Assembly (NCBI RefSeq): GCF_900100545.1
Contig: NZ_FNDP01000012.1
Location: 1 to 64,000 of the forward strand
DNA from: Pseudobutyrivibrio sp. 49
GTDB lineage: Bacteria; Bacillota; Clostridia; Lachnospirales; Lachnospiraceae
Length of the DNA: 64,000 bases
Reading direction: 5' to 3'
Of the stretch, positions 52,496 through 62,330 are shown piece after piece; the first letter of the stretch is position 1; every line of letters starts with the position of its first letter. Position numbers and translations under genes: made by a program. The notes under the pieces were generated by a model that saw nothing but the letters and a program-made list of their open reading frames with translations, was not told the origin of the DNA and did no database searches.

Positions 52496-53323
52496 ATGAA
52501 CGCATTAATTGACAGGGGAATTATTAAGGAAATTGCTAGTGGCAACAACTTCGAGTACATCATCACAGGTGATGCGACTTTTGTTGATACAGACTACAAG
52601 GTATTACAGAGTCAGAGCAATGACATATTTGTTAAGTGCATGAAGATTACAAGAAATGGATTGGTTGATTTGTGCTATCTCGGTAACGACTACCGTACAT
52701 TAGCAGGAATGTTGCCTGGCCTTTCTTTAGAAAATGCCAATACCATTGTGGCAGAAATCTTGTCATGCATCACAAAGGTAAAGACAAATGGTTTTCTTTC
52801 ATGTCAGAGCATGGTGCTCGATAAAGAAAAGATTTTTGTTGATCCGAACACCATGAAGGTAAAGATGGTTTATGTACCTGTTAGTGAAAAATTGTTTTCC
52901 ACAATGACAGAGTTTGAGGAACATCTTAATAACATTATCAACGAAATATCTCCTGATTTTGATATGGCCGACATTCCAGTGGTACCACAGCAAGTATATG
53001 TTAGCGGTAACACAGGCAATCTTTTGGGAGCAATGAAGCTCACAGCCTGTGATGCACCTTATCCATTTGAAATCCGTATTACAGAGGATGATGTGCTGAT
53101 TGGTAAGAAAGCAGATTTGGTTGATAAGGTCATTGATTTTAACAGCGCCATAAGCCGCCGTCATTGTCGTGTGATAAAGCAAAACGGCACATTCTTCATT
53201 ATGGATGAGGGAAGTGCAAATGGTACTTTTGTAAATAATGTCAGAGTTGAGATGGGACAAAAGCAGCCATTACAGCAGGGAGACATTGTACGCCTTGCAA
53301 ATAGTGAATTTAGAGTGAATTAA
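52496..53323 (+). CDS. DUF6382-like protein with C-terminal FHA domain
   Basis: The 275-residue soluble protein has an N-terminal domain (about 10-150) of the DUF6382 type. Its pattern (YIITGDATFVD..., MLPGLSL, a helix, FVDPNTMKVKMVYVPV) recalls the pseudokinase-like fold of EssB/YukC. A C-terminal FHA domain (about 190-275) has SAISRRHCRV and EGSANGTFVNN, so the phospho-Thr binding Ser, His and Asn are kept. It should read phosphothreonine, probably on the TTxL scaffold encoded just upstream. Confidence 0.8.
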   Translation: MNALIDRGIIKEIASGNNFEYIITGDATFVDTDYKVLQSQSNDIFVKCMKITRNGLVDLCYLGNDYRTLAGMLPGLSLENANTIVAEILSCITKVKTNGFLSCQSMVLDKEKIFVDPNTMKVKMVYVPVSEKLFSTMTEFEEHLNNIINEISPDFDMADIPVVPQQVYVSGNTGNLLGAMKLTACDAPYPFEIRITEDDVLIGKKADLVDKVIDFNSAISRRHCRVIKQNGTFFIMDEGSANGTFVNNVRVEMGQKQPLQQGDIVRLANSEFRVN

Positions 53324-53334
53324 AGGGGTGTAAT

Positions 53335-54393
53335 ATGGCAAATCCAAAGGTAATAATTGCGGATACAGATATTAATTATATTGCACCGCTTCAGTACAAA
53401 TTTATTACTGATTACTTCAACAATATAGATTTAGAGATTATTACAGACAGACAGTATTTTGAAGATTATTTTTCAATGCCTCGAAATGCTGAAGTTCTTA
53501 TTGTTTCAGAAGATTTATATAACCAATCAATTAAGCGTCATGACATCAAAAACGTATTTTTGATGTCAGAGCATATGGATGATGGAGCTACAGGCGATTT
53601 AAGTATCAATCGTCTTTACAAATACACAAGTATCATGGAAATCTTTAGCGAAATCGTGGCAAAGAGTTCCAAGGAGCTTGCTACAGGCGTAGTAGAGAAG
53701 AAGGAAACACAGGTGATACTTGTTACATCTGCATGCGGTGGGGTTGGTAAGACTACAGTGGCAATGGGAATTGCTGCCAGTCTTGCAGAAGGGTACCAGC
53801 GTGTTTTGTATATTAATGCAAGTATGCTTCAGAATTTCCAGTATCTTCTTGATAACGAAAGTCCAATTACGGGAATAGAGATGTATTCATCTTTGTATAA
53901 CCCTACAGAGAATGTTTATCTAGATATAAAAAAGGAAATACGTCAGAACATATTCGACTATCTTCCAGAGTTTAAGGCAGCACTTCCATCTATTGGAATC
54001 GATTATTCAGTTTTCCTGAAAATCGCGTTATCTGCCAAGAAAAACAGAGATTATGACTTCATTATCATTGATGCAGATTCAATGTTTGATGAAGAGAAGC
54101 TCAATATGATAGATGCTGCAGACAAAGTTATTGTTGTGACAGACCAGTCAGTAAATTCAGTAAATGCAACAAATCATTTTGTTGCAAATGTAAATGGAGT
54201 GAATTCTGAGAAATACATATTTGTATGTAATCGTTTTGACAAGGATTCATTCAATGCATTGCTTGCAACAGAGGTTGTACCAAAGTTTGGTATTACTGAA
54301 TATATCGCTGAAATTGAAACAAATTCATTCATTAAGCCTAGCGAGCTGGCTATGAATAACAGTCTCAGAAAAGTAGCATTTTTAACGATGTAA
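53335..54393 (+). CDS. MinD/CpaE-like ATPase with receiver-like N-terminus
   Basis: The 352-residue protein has an N-terminal alpha/beta domain (about 1-115) that looks like a receiver domain but without a clear phospho-acceptor Asp. A MinD/ParA-type ATPase follows, with Walker A SACGGVGKTT (A133 to T141), INASMLQNF and DFIIIDADSMFDEE. CpaE-like proteins of this layout position secretion or pilus machinery. No C-terminal amphipathic helix typical of MinD is obvious. It lies directly before the yukD-like gene. Confidence 0.82.
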   Translation: MANPKVIIADTDINYIAPLQYKFITDYFNNIDLEIITDRQYFEDYFSMPRNAEVLIVSEDLYNQSIKRHDIKNVFLMSEHMDDGATGDLSINRLYKYTSIMEIFSEIVAKSSKELATGVVEKKETQVILVTSACGGVGKTTVAMGIAASLAEGYQRVLYINASMLQNFQYLLDNESPITGIEMYSSLYNPTENVYLDIKKEIRQNIFDYLPEFKAALPSIGIDYSVFLKIALSAKKNRDYDFIIIDADSMFDEEKLNMIDAADKVIVVTDQSVNSVNATNHFVANVNGVNSEKYIFVCNRFDKDSFNALLATEVVPKFGITEYIAEIETNSFIKPSELAMNNSLRKVAFLTM

Positions 54394-54404
54394 GGTGATT
54401 TGAA

Positions 54405-54656
54405 ATGGATAATAAAGTAGTAGTTATCTTTAACAATTTAAGTAACAACGAAACAGCAGATTTGGAGATTCCAGTTGATATTACAGCAAACGATTTGGTA
54501 GTGGCACTAAACACAGCATATTCCCTTGGAATAGATATATCAGATCAGAAAAAATGTTATTTAAAGGCAGAGAATCCATTTGCTCTGCTGAAGGGAAGCA
54601 AAAGGCTTTCTGAATTTGGTGTTAGAAATGGTACAGTAATTAACTTTACTGAATAG
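54405..54656 (+). CDS. YukD/EsaB-like ubiquitin-fold protein
   Basis: This 83-residue protein has the ubiquitin-like pattern of YukD/EsaB: NKVVVIFNNL, EIPVDITANDLVVALN, LLKGSKRLSEFGVRNGTVI. In Staphylococcus and Bacillus the equivalent is essential for type VII secretion and lies just before essC, as here. It is cytoplasmic. Confidence 0.85.
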   Translation: MDNKVVVIFNNLSNNETADLEIPVDITANDLVVALNTAYSLGIDISDQKKCYLKAENPFALLKGSKRLSEFGVRNGTVINFTE

Positions 54657-54666
54657 GTTATACAAG

Positions 54667-57600
54667 ATGGAATCTAATAGATATAGGATTATTTTATCAG
54701 GTAAAAGTTTTTATAAGGAAATAGAGATATCCCCTGACATTCAGACAATACGTGTTGGAACAGGTATCGAGAATGATGTTCGACTTAACAAAGAATATTT
54801 CTTTGAAGAGTTTGAGTTGGTCCTAACTAAAAAGGATAACTGGGCCTTGATTTGCTCAGATAATCTTTATATTAGTCAGGGGGATTCAAGAAAGCTTCTC
54901 ACAAAAGAGTTTTCTCATGGTGATAATGCATCGATATGCTACCAGAGTTCAGGAATTGAGCTTTTTAATATAGAGCTGTTAATTGATTTTGACTATGAAA
55001 AGAAAAAATATGATTTGGCTATCGACTTATCAAATCAGCAGTCTGTATGTATCGGTGGCAGTGGTGATTGTCATGTAAGAATTAATGACGATTATATTGG
55101 TAATGACAGCATAATCATTGAAAAGACCAATAAAGGATATGTGGTTACTGACAGAAATACCAAGTATGGTGTACGTGTTGATGGGATTAAAATCAATTCA
55201 CCAACAGTTTTGTCAGAGAATGATTTTGTATCCTTTGCATCTTTTGGAATGTGCTTAAAGGGAGATTTGCTTTATTGTGATTCTGAAAAGGTTGTTAATC
55301 TTAATTCAGTTTCCAGCAAAAAAGTTTCTTTAGATACAAACGAATTAAAGTATCCTAAATTTAACAGAAACCCACGATTTAAATCTGTTCTCCCAGAGGA
55401 TGAGATTGAGATTCTTGATCCACCTGAGGCACCTCAGAAGCCAGAAGGAAACATTGTTCTTCAGCTTCTTCCAGCCATTCTAATGCTTGCTGTAACAGTA
55501 GTGTTGCGTGGCCTTATGGGAAATGGTGGCGGAGCATATGTATGGATTAGTGCTATTTCAATGACTATTGGTATTGTCACATCTGTAATCGGAATTATAA
55601 ATGCCCGAAAAAAATATAAGACTGATACAGAAGAGCGATTAGCCAGCTACACTGAATACATTGAGAATAAAAAGGTCTACATCGAAGAGTGCAGATGTAA
55701 TGAAGCAAAAATGCTCAATGATACCTATTACTCAATCGAAAAAGAGAAAGCTTTTGTAAGGGATTTTTCTGATTCGTTGTTCGACAGAACTACAAAGGAT
55801 GAAGACTATTTAGTAGTTCGTTTGGGAAATGGTAACAAGGAGGCTGTTCAGAAATTAAGCATCAAAAAGAAGGAAGAATTAAACTGCACTGATGAGCTTC
55901 TGAAGGTTCCTACAGAGCTTCAGGCACAGTACAGGGATGTTCATAATGTTCCTATTACACTCGACCTAAAAAAGAACAATGCAGTTGGTGTAATTGGTAG
56001 CAGAGCCGACCTTAACACCTTCATCAAAACACTTACAACTGACCTGGCAGTAAGACAGTATTACACAGATACCAAACTTTTCTATGTTTTGGATGAAGAG
56101 GATGTTGAGGACTTTAAGTGGCTTAGATTTTTACCTCATGTAAAGAATGAACAGCTTAACATGAGAAACATAGTATATGACTCAGATAGCAGAAGTATTC
56201 TTTTCGACTTTTTATATAAGGAGTTATCAAGCAGGGAGGCGTCTGAGCAGACACATCCAAATTACGTAATCATGGTATATAGAGATAATGGAATTAAGAA
56301 TCACCCTATCTCAAAATACATAGAGTACGCAAATATGGTTGGTGTTTCATTTATCTTCTTTGAGGAACATAAGGAGCTTCTTCCAAGTGGATGTAACAGT
56401 GTGGTTCAGCTTGAAGGCACACGCGGTATTGTTACTGATACAGAAGATAAAAACAATGTTGCTCGTTTTGAGTACGAGGTTGTCAATACAGGCGATGCAG
56501 CATTTATTTCAAATAAGCTTGCTCCAGTGTACTGTGAGGAGGTAAGCCTTGAAGGTTCACTTACAAAGAATATTACACTTTTCGAGCTTATGAATATCCT
56601 TAATGTTGAGGATATCAATTTAACAAAGAATTGGGATGAATCCCAGGTATATAAATCCATGGCAGCACCTCTTGGTGTGAAGTCAAAGAGTCAGGTGGTA
56701 AGCCTCGACTTAAATGAAAAGCAGCATGGTCCTCATGGTCTTGTTGCGGGAACAACAGGTTCTGGTAAATCAGAAATCCTGCAGTCATACATTCTTTCAA
56801 TGGCTACACTTTTCCATCCATATGATGTTGGATTTGTAATCATCGATTTCAAGGGTGGTGGTATGGTAAATCAGTTTAAAAAACTTCCACATTTGATTGG
56901 TGCTATTACAAATATTGATGGTCGAGAGATTGACAGATCTCTTTCATCAATTAAGGCCGAGCTTAGAAAGAGACAGGCACTATTTGCAGAGCACGATGTA
57001 AACCACATTGATGCTTACATCAAGCTTTTTAAGAAGGGTGAGGCAAAGATTCCGCTTCCACATCTTATTCTTATAGTTGATGAGTTCGCGGAGCTTAAAA
57101 TGGATCAGCCAGAGTTTATGAAGGAGCTTATTTCTGCGGCTCGTATTGGTCGAAGCCTCGGTGTTCATCTTATTCTTGCGACACAGAAGCCAAGCGGTGT
57201 AGTTGATGCACAGATTTGGTCAAACTCAAAGTTTAAGCTTTGTTTGAAGGTTCAGAATAAAGAGGATAGTAATGAAGTATTAAAGACTCCTGTTGCGGCC
57301 GAAATCAAAGAGCCTGGTCGTGCTTACTTACAGGTTGGTAATAACGAGATATTCGAATTATTCCAGTCTGCCTACAGTGGAGCACCTGCCACATTTGATG
57401 CAAGTGCACAGCAGAAGCCATTTACAGTATATTCGTTGGATTTGGCGGGCAAGCATACTCCTGTATACACACGCCAAAAGAGCAAGTCTAATGATGAGGC
57501 TGAGACACAGCTTGATGCAATTACAAATTACATTGCAGAATACTGTGAGGAAAACAATATTAACCGACTTCCTGGAATATGCCTTCCACCATTGGAAGAA

Positions 57601-59196
57601 ACTATCGTATATACGGATTCAGAGAAGTCTCATAGTAATATCGATGTTGTTGTAGACCTTGGTATTTATGATGACCCAGATAATCAGTATCAGGGAGTTG
57701 CCCAGCTTAATATTTCAACTGGCAACACAATCATTATTGGTTCATCTCAGTATGGCAAGACAAATCTTTTACAGATGATTATAAGAGCCATAGCTACAAA
57801 TTACAGACCATCTGAGGTCAATATGTACATTTTGGATTTCGCATCCATGGCACTTAATGTATTTGCGGATTTGAATCATGTAGGTGGCGTAATATCAGCA
57901 GCTGATGATGAAAAGCTTAAAAACTTTATCAGAATGATTTGTAAGGAAATGGCACGAAGAAAAGAAGTTTTTGCAGCCATGGGTATTACATCATTCTCTT
58001 CATACAAAGAGGCGGGAAATACAGACATTCCTCAGATTATCATCATGGTTGATAACTTCCTTGCACTTAAGGAGCTCTATGGTGAATATGAAGATGACAT
58101 TATCAATATTTGCCGTGAGGGTGTAGCTTTAGGAATTAGTCTTATTTTTACATCCATCCAGACTTCTGGAATTAGTTACAAGTACATGAGCAATTTTGCT
58201 AACAGAATTTGCCTTTACTGTAACCAGAGTGATGAGTATAGCACTGTATTTGACAGATGTCGTATGTCACCTAAAAACGTTCCTGGTCGATGCTTATATT
58301 CTATTGATAAGACAATATATGAGCTCCAGACTTACCTTGCTTTTGAAGGAGAGAAGGAAATCGACAGAGTCCAGAAGATTAAAGAATTTATTACAGTTAG
58401 CAACTGCAATAATCCTAATGAAAGAGCAGTTAGAATTCCAGAGGTTCCTAATGTTCTTAATACAGAGTATGTTAAGGAAAATTACTTTGGTAACGGAAAT
58501 TATATCCTTCCTGTTGGTATTGATTATGACAGCGTTGATTTTGTGGAGCTGGATCTTCTTAATACATACACAATGGGTATTACCGGACGAAAGGGTTATG
58601 GAAAGGCATCTCTTGCAAGGTACATTGTAAATTACCTCCAGAGAAATATCTTCAACTTTGAGTCGAAGGTATATGTAATTGATGGATTTGAGCAGAAGCT
58701 TAAGAACCTTTCTTCGATGGGAGTAGTTGAAAAATATACAGTTGATTTAAATGACTTCGAACTAATCCTTGAAGAAATCGAAGCAGAGCTCATAAGAAGA
58801 ATGGATATGGTTAAGACATTGGGATTCGATGCTATTAATAATGAGCCACTTCTTATGGTTATGGTTCACAACAAAGAGATATTTGCCACTGATGGAATAA
58901 GCAAAGCGGCAGTTGAGACATATAAGCGAATCGTTAAGACATACAAAAACATGAAGTTGTTATTTGTATTCTCAGATGTAGAAAATGCATCAGGTGGATT
59001 TGGCGCTTCAGAAATGCTTAAGCAGACAAAGGAATTCAACATGATGATAGCAATGGAAGATATTGGTGCTATTAAGAATACTGATATTCCAACTGGAGCT
59101 GCAAGACAGTTTAAGAAACCTATTGAGACCGGCGATGCATATGTCATTAAGGGGCAGGATATTTCAAAAATTAAAATTGTTTATGATGGAGAATAA
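54667..59196 (+). CDS. essC: Type VII secretion ATPase EssC/YukBA
   Basis: The 1509-residue motor has two N-terminal FHA domains (about 1-95 and 115-205), two membrane helices (about 265-310) and three FtsK/SpoIIIE-type ATPase domains. D1 is canonical, with Walker A GTTGSGKS near 695-702 and Walker B LILIVDEFAELK. D2 has GSSQYGKTN near 1025 but VDNF in place of VDE(F). D3 has GRKGYGKAS near 1306 and a Walker B ending VHNKE. This matches EssC, where D1 turns over ATP and D2/D3 bind substrate signals. The second FHA repeat lacks a clear Ser-x-x-His, as in other EssC. Confidence 0.95.
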   Translation: MESNRYRIILSGKSFYKEIEISPDIQTIRVGTGIENDVRLNKEYFFEEFELVLTKKDNWALICSDNLYISQGDSRKLLTKEFSHGDNASICYQSSGIELFNIELLIDFDYEKKKYDLAIDLSNQQSVCIGGSGDCHVRINDDYIGNDSIIIEKTNKGYVVTDRNTKYGVRVDGIKINSPTVLSENDFVSFASFGMCLKGDLLYCDSEKVVNLNSVSSKKVSLDTNELKYPKFNRNPRFKSVLPEDEIEILDPPEAPQKPEGNIVLQLLPAILMLAVTVVLRGLMGNGGGAYVWISAISMTIGIVTSVIGIINARKKYKTDTEERLASYTEYIENKKVYIEECRCNEAKMLNDTYYSIEKEKAFVRDFSDSLFDRTTKDEDYLVVRLGNGNKEAVQKLSIKKKEELNCTDELLKVPTELQAQYRDVHNVPITLDLKKNNAVGVIGSRADLNTFIKTLTTDLAVRQYYTDTKLFYVLDEEDVEDFKWLRFLPHVKNEQLNMRNIVYDSDSRSILFDFLYKELSSREASEQTHPNYVIMVYRDNGIKNHPISKYIEYANMVGVSFIFFEEHKELLPSGCNSVVQLEGTRGIVTDTEDKNNVARFEYEVVNTGDAAFISNKLAPVYCEEVSLEGSLTKNITLFELMNILNVEDINLTKNWDESQVYKSMAAPLGVKSKSQVVSLDLNEKQHGPHGLVAGTTGSGKSEILQSYILSMATLFHPYDVGFVIIDFKGGGMVNQFKKLPHLIGAITNIDGREIDRSLSSIKAELRKRQALFAEHDVNHIDAYIKLFKKGEAKIPLPHLILIVDEFAELKMDQPEFMKELISAARIGRSLGVHLILATQKPSGVVDAQIWSNSKFKLCLKVQNKEDSNEVLKTPVAAEIKEPGRAYLQVGNNEIFELFQSAYSGAPATFDASAQQKPFTVYSLDLAGKHTPVYTRQKSKSNDEAETQLDAITNYIAEYCEENNINRLPGICLPPLEETIVYTDSEKSHSNIDVVVDLGIYDDPDNQYQGVAQLNISTGNTIIIGSSQYGKTNLLQMIIRAIATNYRPSEVNMYILDFASMALNVFADLNHVGGVISAADDEKLKNFIRMICKEMARRKEVFAAMGITSFSSYKEAGNTDIPQIIIMVDNFLALKELYGEYEDDIINICREGVALGISLIFTSIQTSGISYKYMSNFANRICLYCNQSDEYSTVFDRCRMSPKNVPGRCLYSIDKTIYELQTYLAFEGEKEIDRVQKIKEFITVSNCNNPNERAVRIPEVPNVLNTEYVKENYFGNGNYILPVGIDYDSVDFVELDLLNTYTMGITGRKGYGKASLARYIVNYLQRNIFNFESKVYVIDGFEQKLKNLSSMGVVEKYTVDLNDFELILEEIEAELIRRMDMVKTLGFDAINNEPLLMVMVHNKEIFATDGISKAAVETYKRIVKTYKNMKLLFVFSDVENASGGFGASEMLKQTKEFNMMIAMEDIGAIKNTDIPTGAARQFKKPIETGDAYVIKGQDISKIKIVYDGE

Positions 59197-59198
59197 TT

Positions 59199-59537
59199 AT
59201 GGCAGAAAAAGGCACAAAAGCATGGGGGAATGATAATTCAGAAGGAAACCTCGAGTATCTTGATTCAAAAGCCTTTGGTGCAGCGATTGAAAAGTTTTCT
59301 AAAGGGGTCACCACCTACAACGATATAATCGAAGGAATCAAAACTACAACTAGTACTCTTCTGGAAAACTGGAAAGGTGAAGGCCGAACTCAGTTTGAAA
59401 AAGATTACAATGTTATTTTTCTTCAATTGAAGGATATAGGTGATATCTTATACGACCTGAGAGATGCATTAATATCAGCCCAGGCAGAATATGAAACTAC
59501 AGATGATACATACGCAAAATCATTAACTTATAAATAA
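59199..59537 (+). CDS. WXG100-family protein
   Basis: The 112-residue helical hairpin protein has the WxG turn ENWKGEGRTQFEKDY at about 62-76 and no signal peptide. It is the type VII substrate or co-effector immediately after essC (2-base gap). A C-terminal YxxxD/E-like pattern (YETTDDTY) may be part of the secretion signal. Confidence 0.85.
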   Translation: MAEKGTKAWGNDNSEGNLEYLDSKAFGAAIEKFSKGVTTYNDIIEGIKTTTSTLLENWKGEGRTQFEKDYNVIFLQLKDIGDILYDLRDALISAQAEYETTDDTYAKSLTYK

Positions 59538-59554
59538 GACTACGAGGAGACAAA

Positions 59555-60034
59555 ATGGGATTATCAGAATTATATGCTCAGCTCTCTCATCTCAATTCTA
59601 GAAAAAGAGAACTAGAATACGCTATTGGGATAAACAAAAAAAGGTTATCTGAAGTAGAGGCGATAAAAAAGAATTTAATATCATTTGTCAGTAGAAACTA
59701 TACTGATGTTAACAGTTCAGCAGATGGAATCGACAGAACATTTCATGATGGTCTGGATGGTCCAGAGACAGTATACAAAATTCTTTTTACTAACAAGAGC
59801 TTATATGAGCAGGATAGTGCAGGTGACAGTAACTTATCTTCATGTGTGACAAATCTTACTACAGAAATAAAAAACACTACTGATAAGTTAGAACAGTTGA
59901 GACGTGAACTGGATAGTGTAAACTCATCTATTCGCACTACAGAAGCTGCAATAGCGGCAGAAAAAAGAAGGCTTGAAGAGGAAGCCAGAAGACAAAGGGA
60001 AGCTGAATTAGCGGCAGCTTCAAAAAGGGGTTAA
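59555..60034 (+). CDS. DUF5082-like coiled-coil protein
   Basis: This 159-residue protein is nearly all helical coiled coil, with an Arg/Glu/Ala-rich tail. It resembles YwqH-type DUF5082 proteins, which are encoded before LXG toxins and probably act as targeting partners that form the helical bundle with the LXG domain. The next gene begins 2 bases later. Confidence 0.7.
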   Translation: MGLSELYAQLSHLNSRKRELEYAIGINKKRLSEVEAIKKNLISFVSRNYTDVNSSADGIDRTFHDGLDGPETVYKILFTNKSLYEQDSAGDSNLSSCVTNLTTEIKNTTDKLEQLRRELDSVNSSIRTTEAAIAAEKRRLEEEARRQREAELAAASKRG

Positions 60035-60036
60035 TA

Positions 60037-61596
60037 ATGTCAGCATTAATAATTAATTACTCGGAATTAGCACACACTGAAAAACACGCCAGATCTGTGG
60101 TAGACAAAATAGATAACTACATTTCTGGTCTGACAAAGACAGGTACTAAATGTGGTTCTGTTACCGGAGGAAGTTCTTCAGCACTTACATCAGCTCAATA
60201 CTATATTGATGCAAAGGTTGCTGTGCTAAACAAAAAAAAGGAAAGATACAACGATTACGCTAATCAGATTCATACATTCTCGGAAAATGCAAAGAGAATA
60301 GACAAGGAAGTAAAGACAGCCATAGTAAATGAACAGAAAAGCTTTCTTTCAGCACACGAAAATTTAAAGATAAATTCTGTCAAGGCAGCCTTTATCAATT
60401 TCCTAACAAGTATGAAGAATTTTTGCCCTGTATTTGATTTTATTGGAACCATGTTCCAAAAGGTCTTTGATAAAATCAAATCCATTCAAGAGGCAATACA
60501 GGAATGGTATTACTTACAGGGTGGTCGTGAAAAGCTAGCATTCTGGGGAGCTATAGCAGGTGCAATAGCGTTGATTCTCCTGGCAATAGCAGCATGGCCA
60601 GCAGAGATTGGAATAATTGCTATAGCAGGATTTATTGGTGCAGTTATAGCCGCCATAAATGGAATAGTTAATGTTATAACGTCCTATAAGGCATGGAAAT
60701 CGGCAGAATCTGGTGATCCGTTATGGGCTAAGCGATATGGCAAGATGGATAAATTGAGTGATGTATTTAGAAGCAGAAATCATCATAATAAGTATCTTAA
60801 TTTAATCTCGGATTGTGGTGCTGATTTAATCGATACAGTTGAATTTGTGTGTGATGCCATCGACATAGTTGGCACAATTAAGAATTTTGACTTCAAGGCA
60901 AATATTGAATGTATCCAGAGAGCCTTCAACAAAGAACATGGCTTATTAAAGTATATGTCAGTTACTAAGTGGAAGAGAGTAAAAACTGCCAACGGATTGG
61001 AATTAATACGCGATATTGATAAAGAAACTCATATTGCAAAAACAGAAATAACACTTAATTCATTCCTTCACGGAGCACGACAGGTACTAAGAAATGAAAA
61101 AGTTTATGATGATGCCAGCTCATTCACATGTGAAGCTCGTAGACTGGCTGGCTGGTATGATTCAAACGGACAAATCGGCCTTCGTACACTTTTATGTAAG
61201 AACTTTAAAGAAAATCTAGTATATGACTGGAAGTCATTAAAATATACAGTTAGCGGTGGATATAAGTTAAAGATTTGCGAATTTACTAATGACGTAAAGA
61301 GCTTCAAACATATTAATGACACAATATCAAGCGTCAAGAAGTTTACAAGCAGTGGAGATTTAATTAAGAATTCCAAAACATTAGGAAAAGGCATTAACAC
61401 TGTCAAGAATACATATGAAACTATTGAAAAAATCTCTGTTGGCAAATACAAATTCAAGGAGACTATTATTAGTAATTTCCAGGAGGCAATTGGTTTCGAT
61501 GGTTTAAAGAAACCAGCTGATAAGGTTGTAAAACTAAAGGGAAAAGCTGAAAAAATAATTAAAAATAGTGTAGCTTACGATTTATGTTTTGACTAA
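60037..61596 (+). CDS. Candidate type VII effector with LXG-like N-terminus
   Basis: The 519-residue protein has a helical N-terminal domain (about 1-150, beginning SALIINYSELAHTEKHARSV), a glycine/alanine-rich hydrophobic stretch (about 165-215), and a basic C-terminal domain of about 300 residues with no motif I recognise. The position directly after a DUF5082-like gene and before a small membrane protein is that of LXG toxins. The hydrophobic part could form pores or a glycine-zipper. The enzyme activity, if any, is unknown. Confidence 0.65.
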   Translation: MSALIINYSELAHTEKHARSVVDKIDNYISGLTKTGTKCGSVTGGSSSALTSAQYYIDAKVAVLNKKKERYNDYANQIHTFSENAKRIDKEVKTAIVNEQKSFLSAHENLKINSVKAAFINFLTSMKNFCPVFDFIGTMFQKVFDKIKSIQEAIQEWYYLQGGREKLAFWGAIAGAIALILLAIAAWPAEIGIIAIAGFIGAVIAAINGIVNVITSYKAWKSAESGDPLWAKRYGKMDKLSDVFRSRNHHNKYLNLISDCGADLIDTVEFVCDAIDIVGTIKNFDFKANIECIQRAFNKEHGLLKYMSVTKWKRVKTANGLELIRDIDKETHIAKTEITLNSFLHGARQVLRNEKVYDDASSFTCEARRLAGWYDSNGQIGLRTLLCKNFKENLVYDWKSLKYTVSGGYKLKICEFTNDVKSFKHINDTISSVKKFTSSGDLIKNSKTLGKGINTVKNTYETIEKISVGKYKFKETIISNFQEAIGFDGLKKPADKVVKLKGKAEKIIKNSVAYDLCFD

Positions 61597-61623
61597 AGCG
61601 ACACCAGTTATTAGAGGAAAAAG

Positions 61624-62256
61624 ATGAATAAATATTATATTAATCAAAAAAACAAAAAATATTACCAGAAGATTTTTATAAAGAATTTCCCGGATTACAA
61701 ATGGAAGACAGTAGTAGCAGATATATTCTTTTTACTTGCGATTATCGCCTTTTTAGCATTGCCTGTTATGTATATAGTTCTTACAGATTCGTTTGAAGTG
61801 GAAGTGTTAATAGAATTTCTTGGCGGTTCAGTAATTTTTGGATTAATTCCTTTCTTAATCGGATTGTTAATCAAGGACAAGACATTTAAGGATTTACTAT
61901 GGAACACTGTGAATATTGACTACGAAAGCATTGAAATTACAGAAGACAGCATTATTCATACCTGGCATAGAAAAGGAGACCAGGCTGAGTCAATGCTTGA
62001 ATACAATATTCACCATGATTATATCGAATCAGTGCATTTAGATAAGGCTTCTAAAATGCTAACAATAGTAGGTTCAGCTACTATCACACCATATGAGAAT
62101 TATGCAGCCAAGCAGGTTAACAGCCAGTATCCAGCTTACTCAACATCATACAAAAATATAGAGCAGTTTTTCATTGCAGTAGATGATACCAAAAGTGAAG
62201 CTGAAATCATGAAGTTAATCAAAGCAGTAGCCGAGGAGAGATATTCTGAAACCTAA
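61624..62256 (+). CDS. Two-helix membrane protein, possible immunity protein
   Basis: The 210-residue protein has a basic N-terminus, two membrane helices (about 30-52 and 62-82), and a cytoplasmic domain with beta-rich pattern. I do not recognise the family. Its place right after a candidate toxin suggests immunity. It could also be a structural part of the secretion system. Confidence 0.55.
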   Translation: MNKYYINQKNKKYYQKIFIKNFPDYKWKTVVADIFFLLAIIAFLALPVMYIVLTDSFEVEVLIEFLGGSVIFGLIPFLIGLLIKDKTFKDLLWNTVNIDYESIEITEDSIIHTWHRKGDQAESMLEYNIHHDYIESVHLDKASKMLTIVGSATITPYENYAAKQVNSQYPAYSTSYKNIEQFFIAVDDTKSEAEIMKLIKAVAEERYSET

Positions 62257-62330
62257 GAAGCTTTACAGGTTTATCCTTAGGATATTTAAGAGGTTTACAA
62301 AAATGCTTTTGAGAAAGAGAGGTTTTATAT

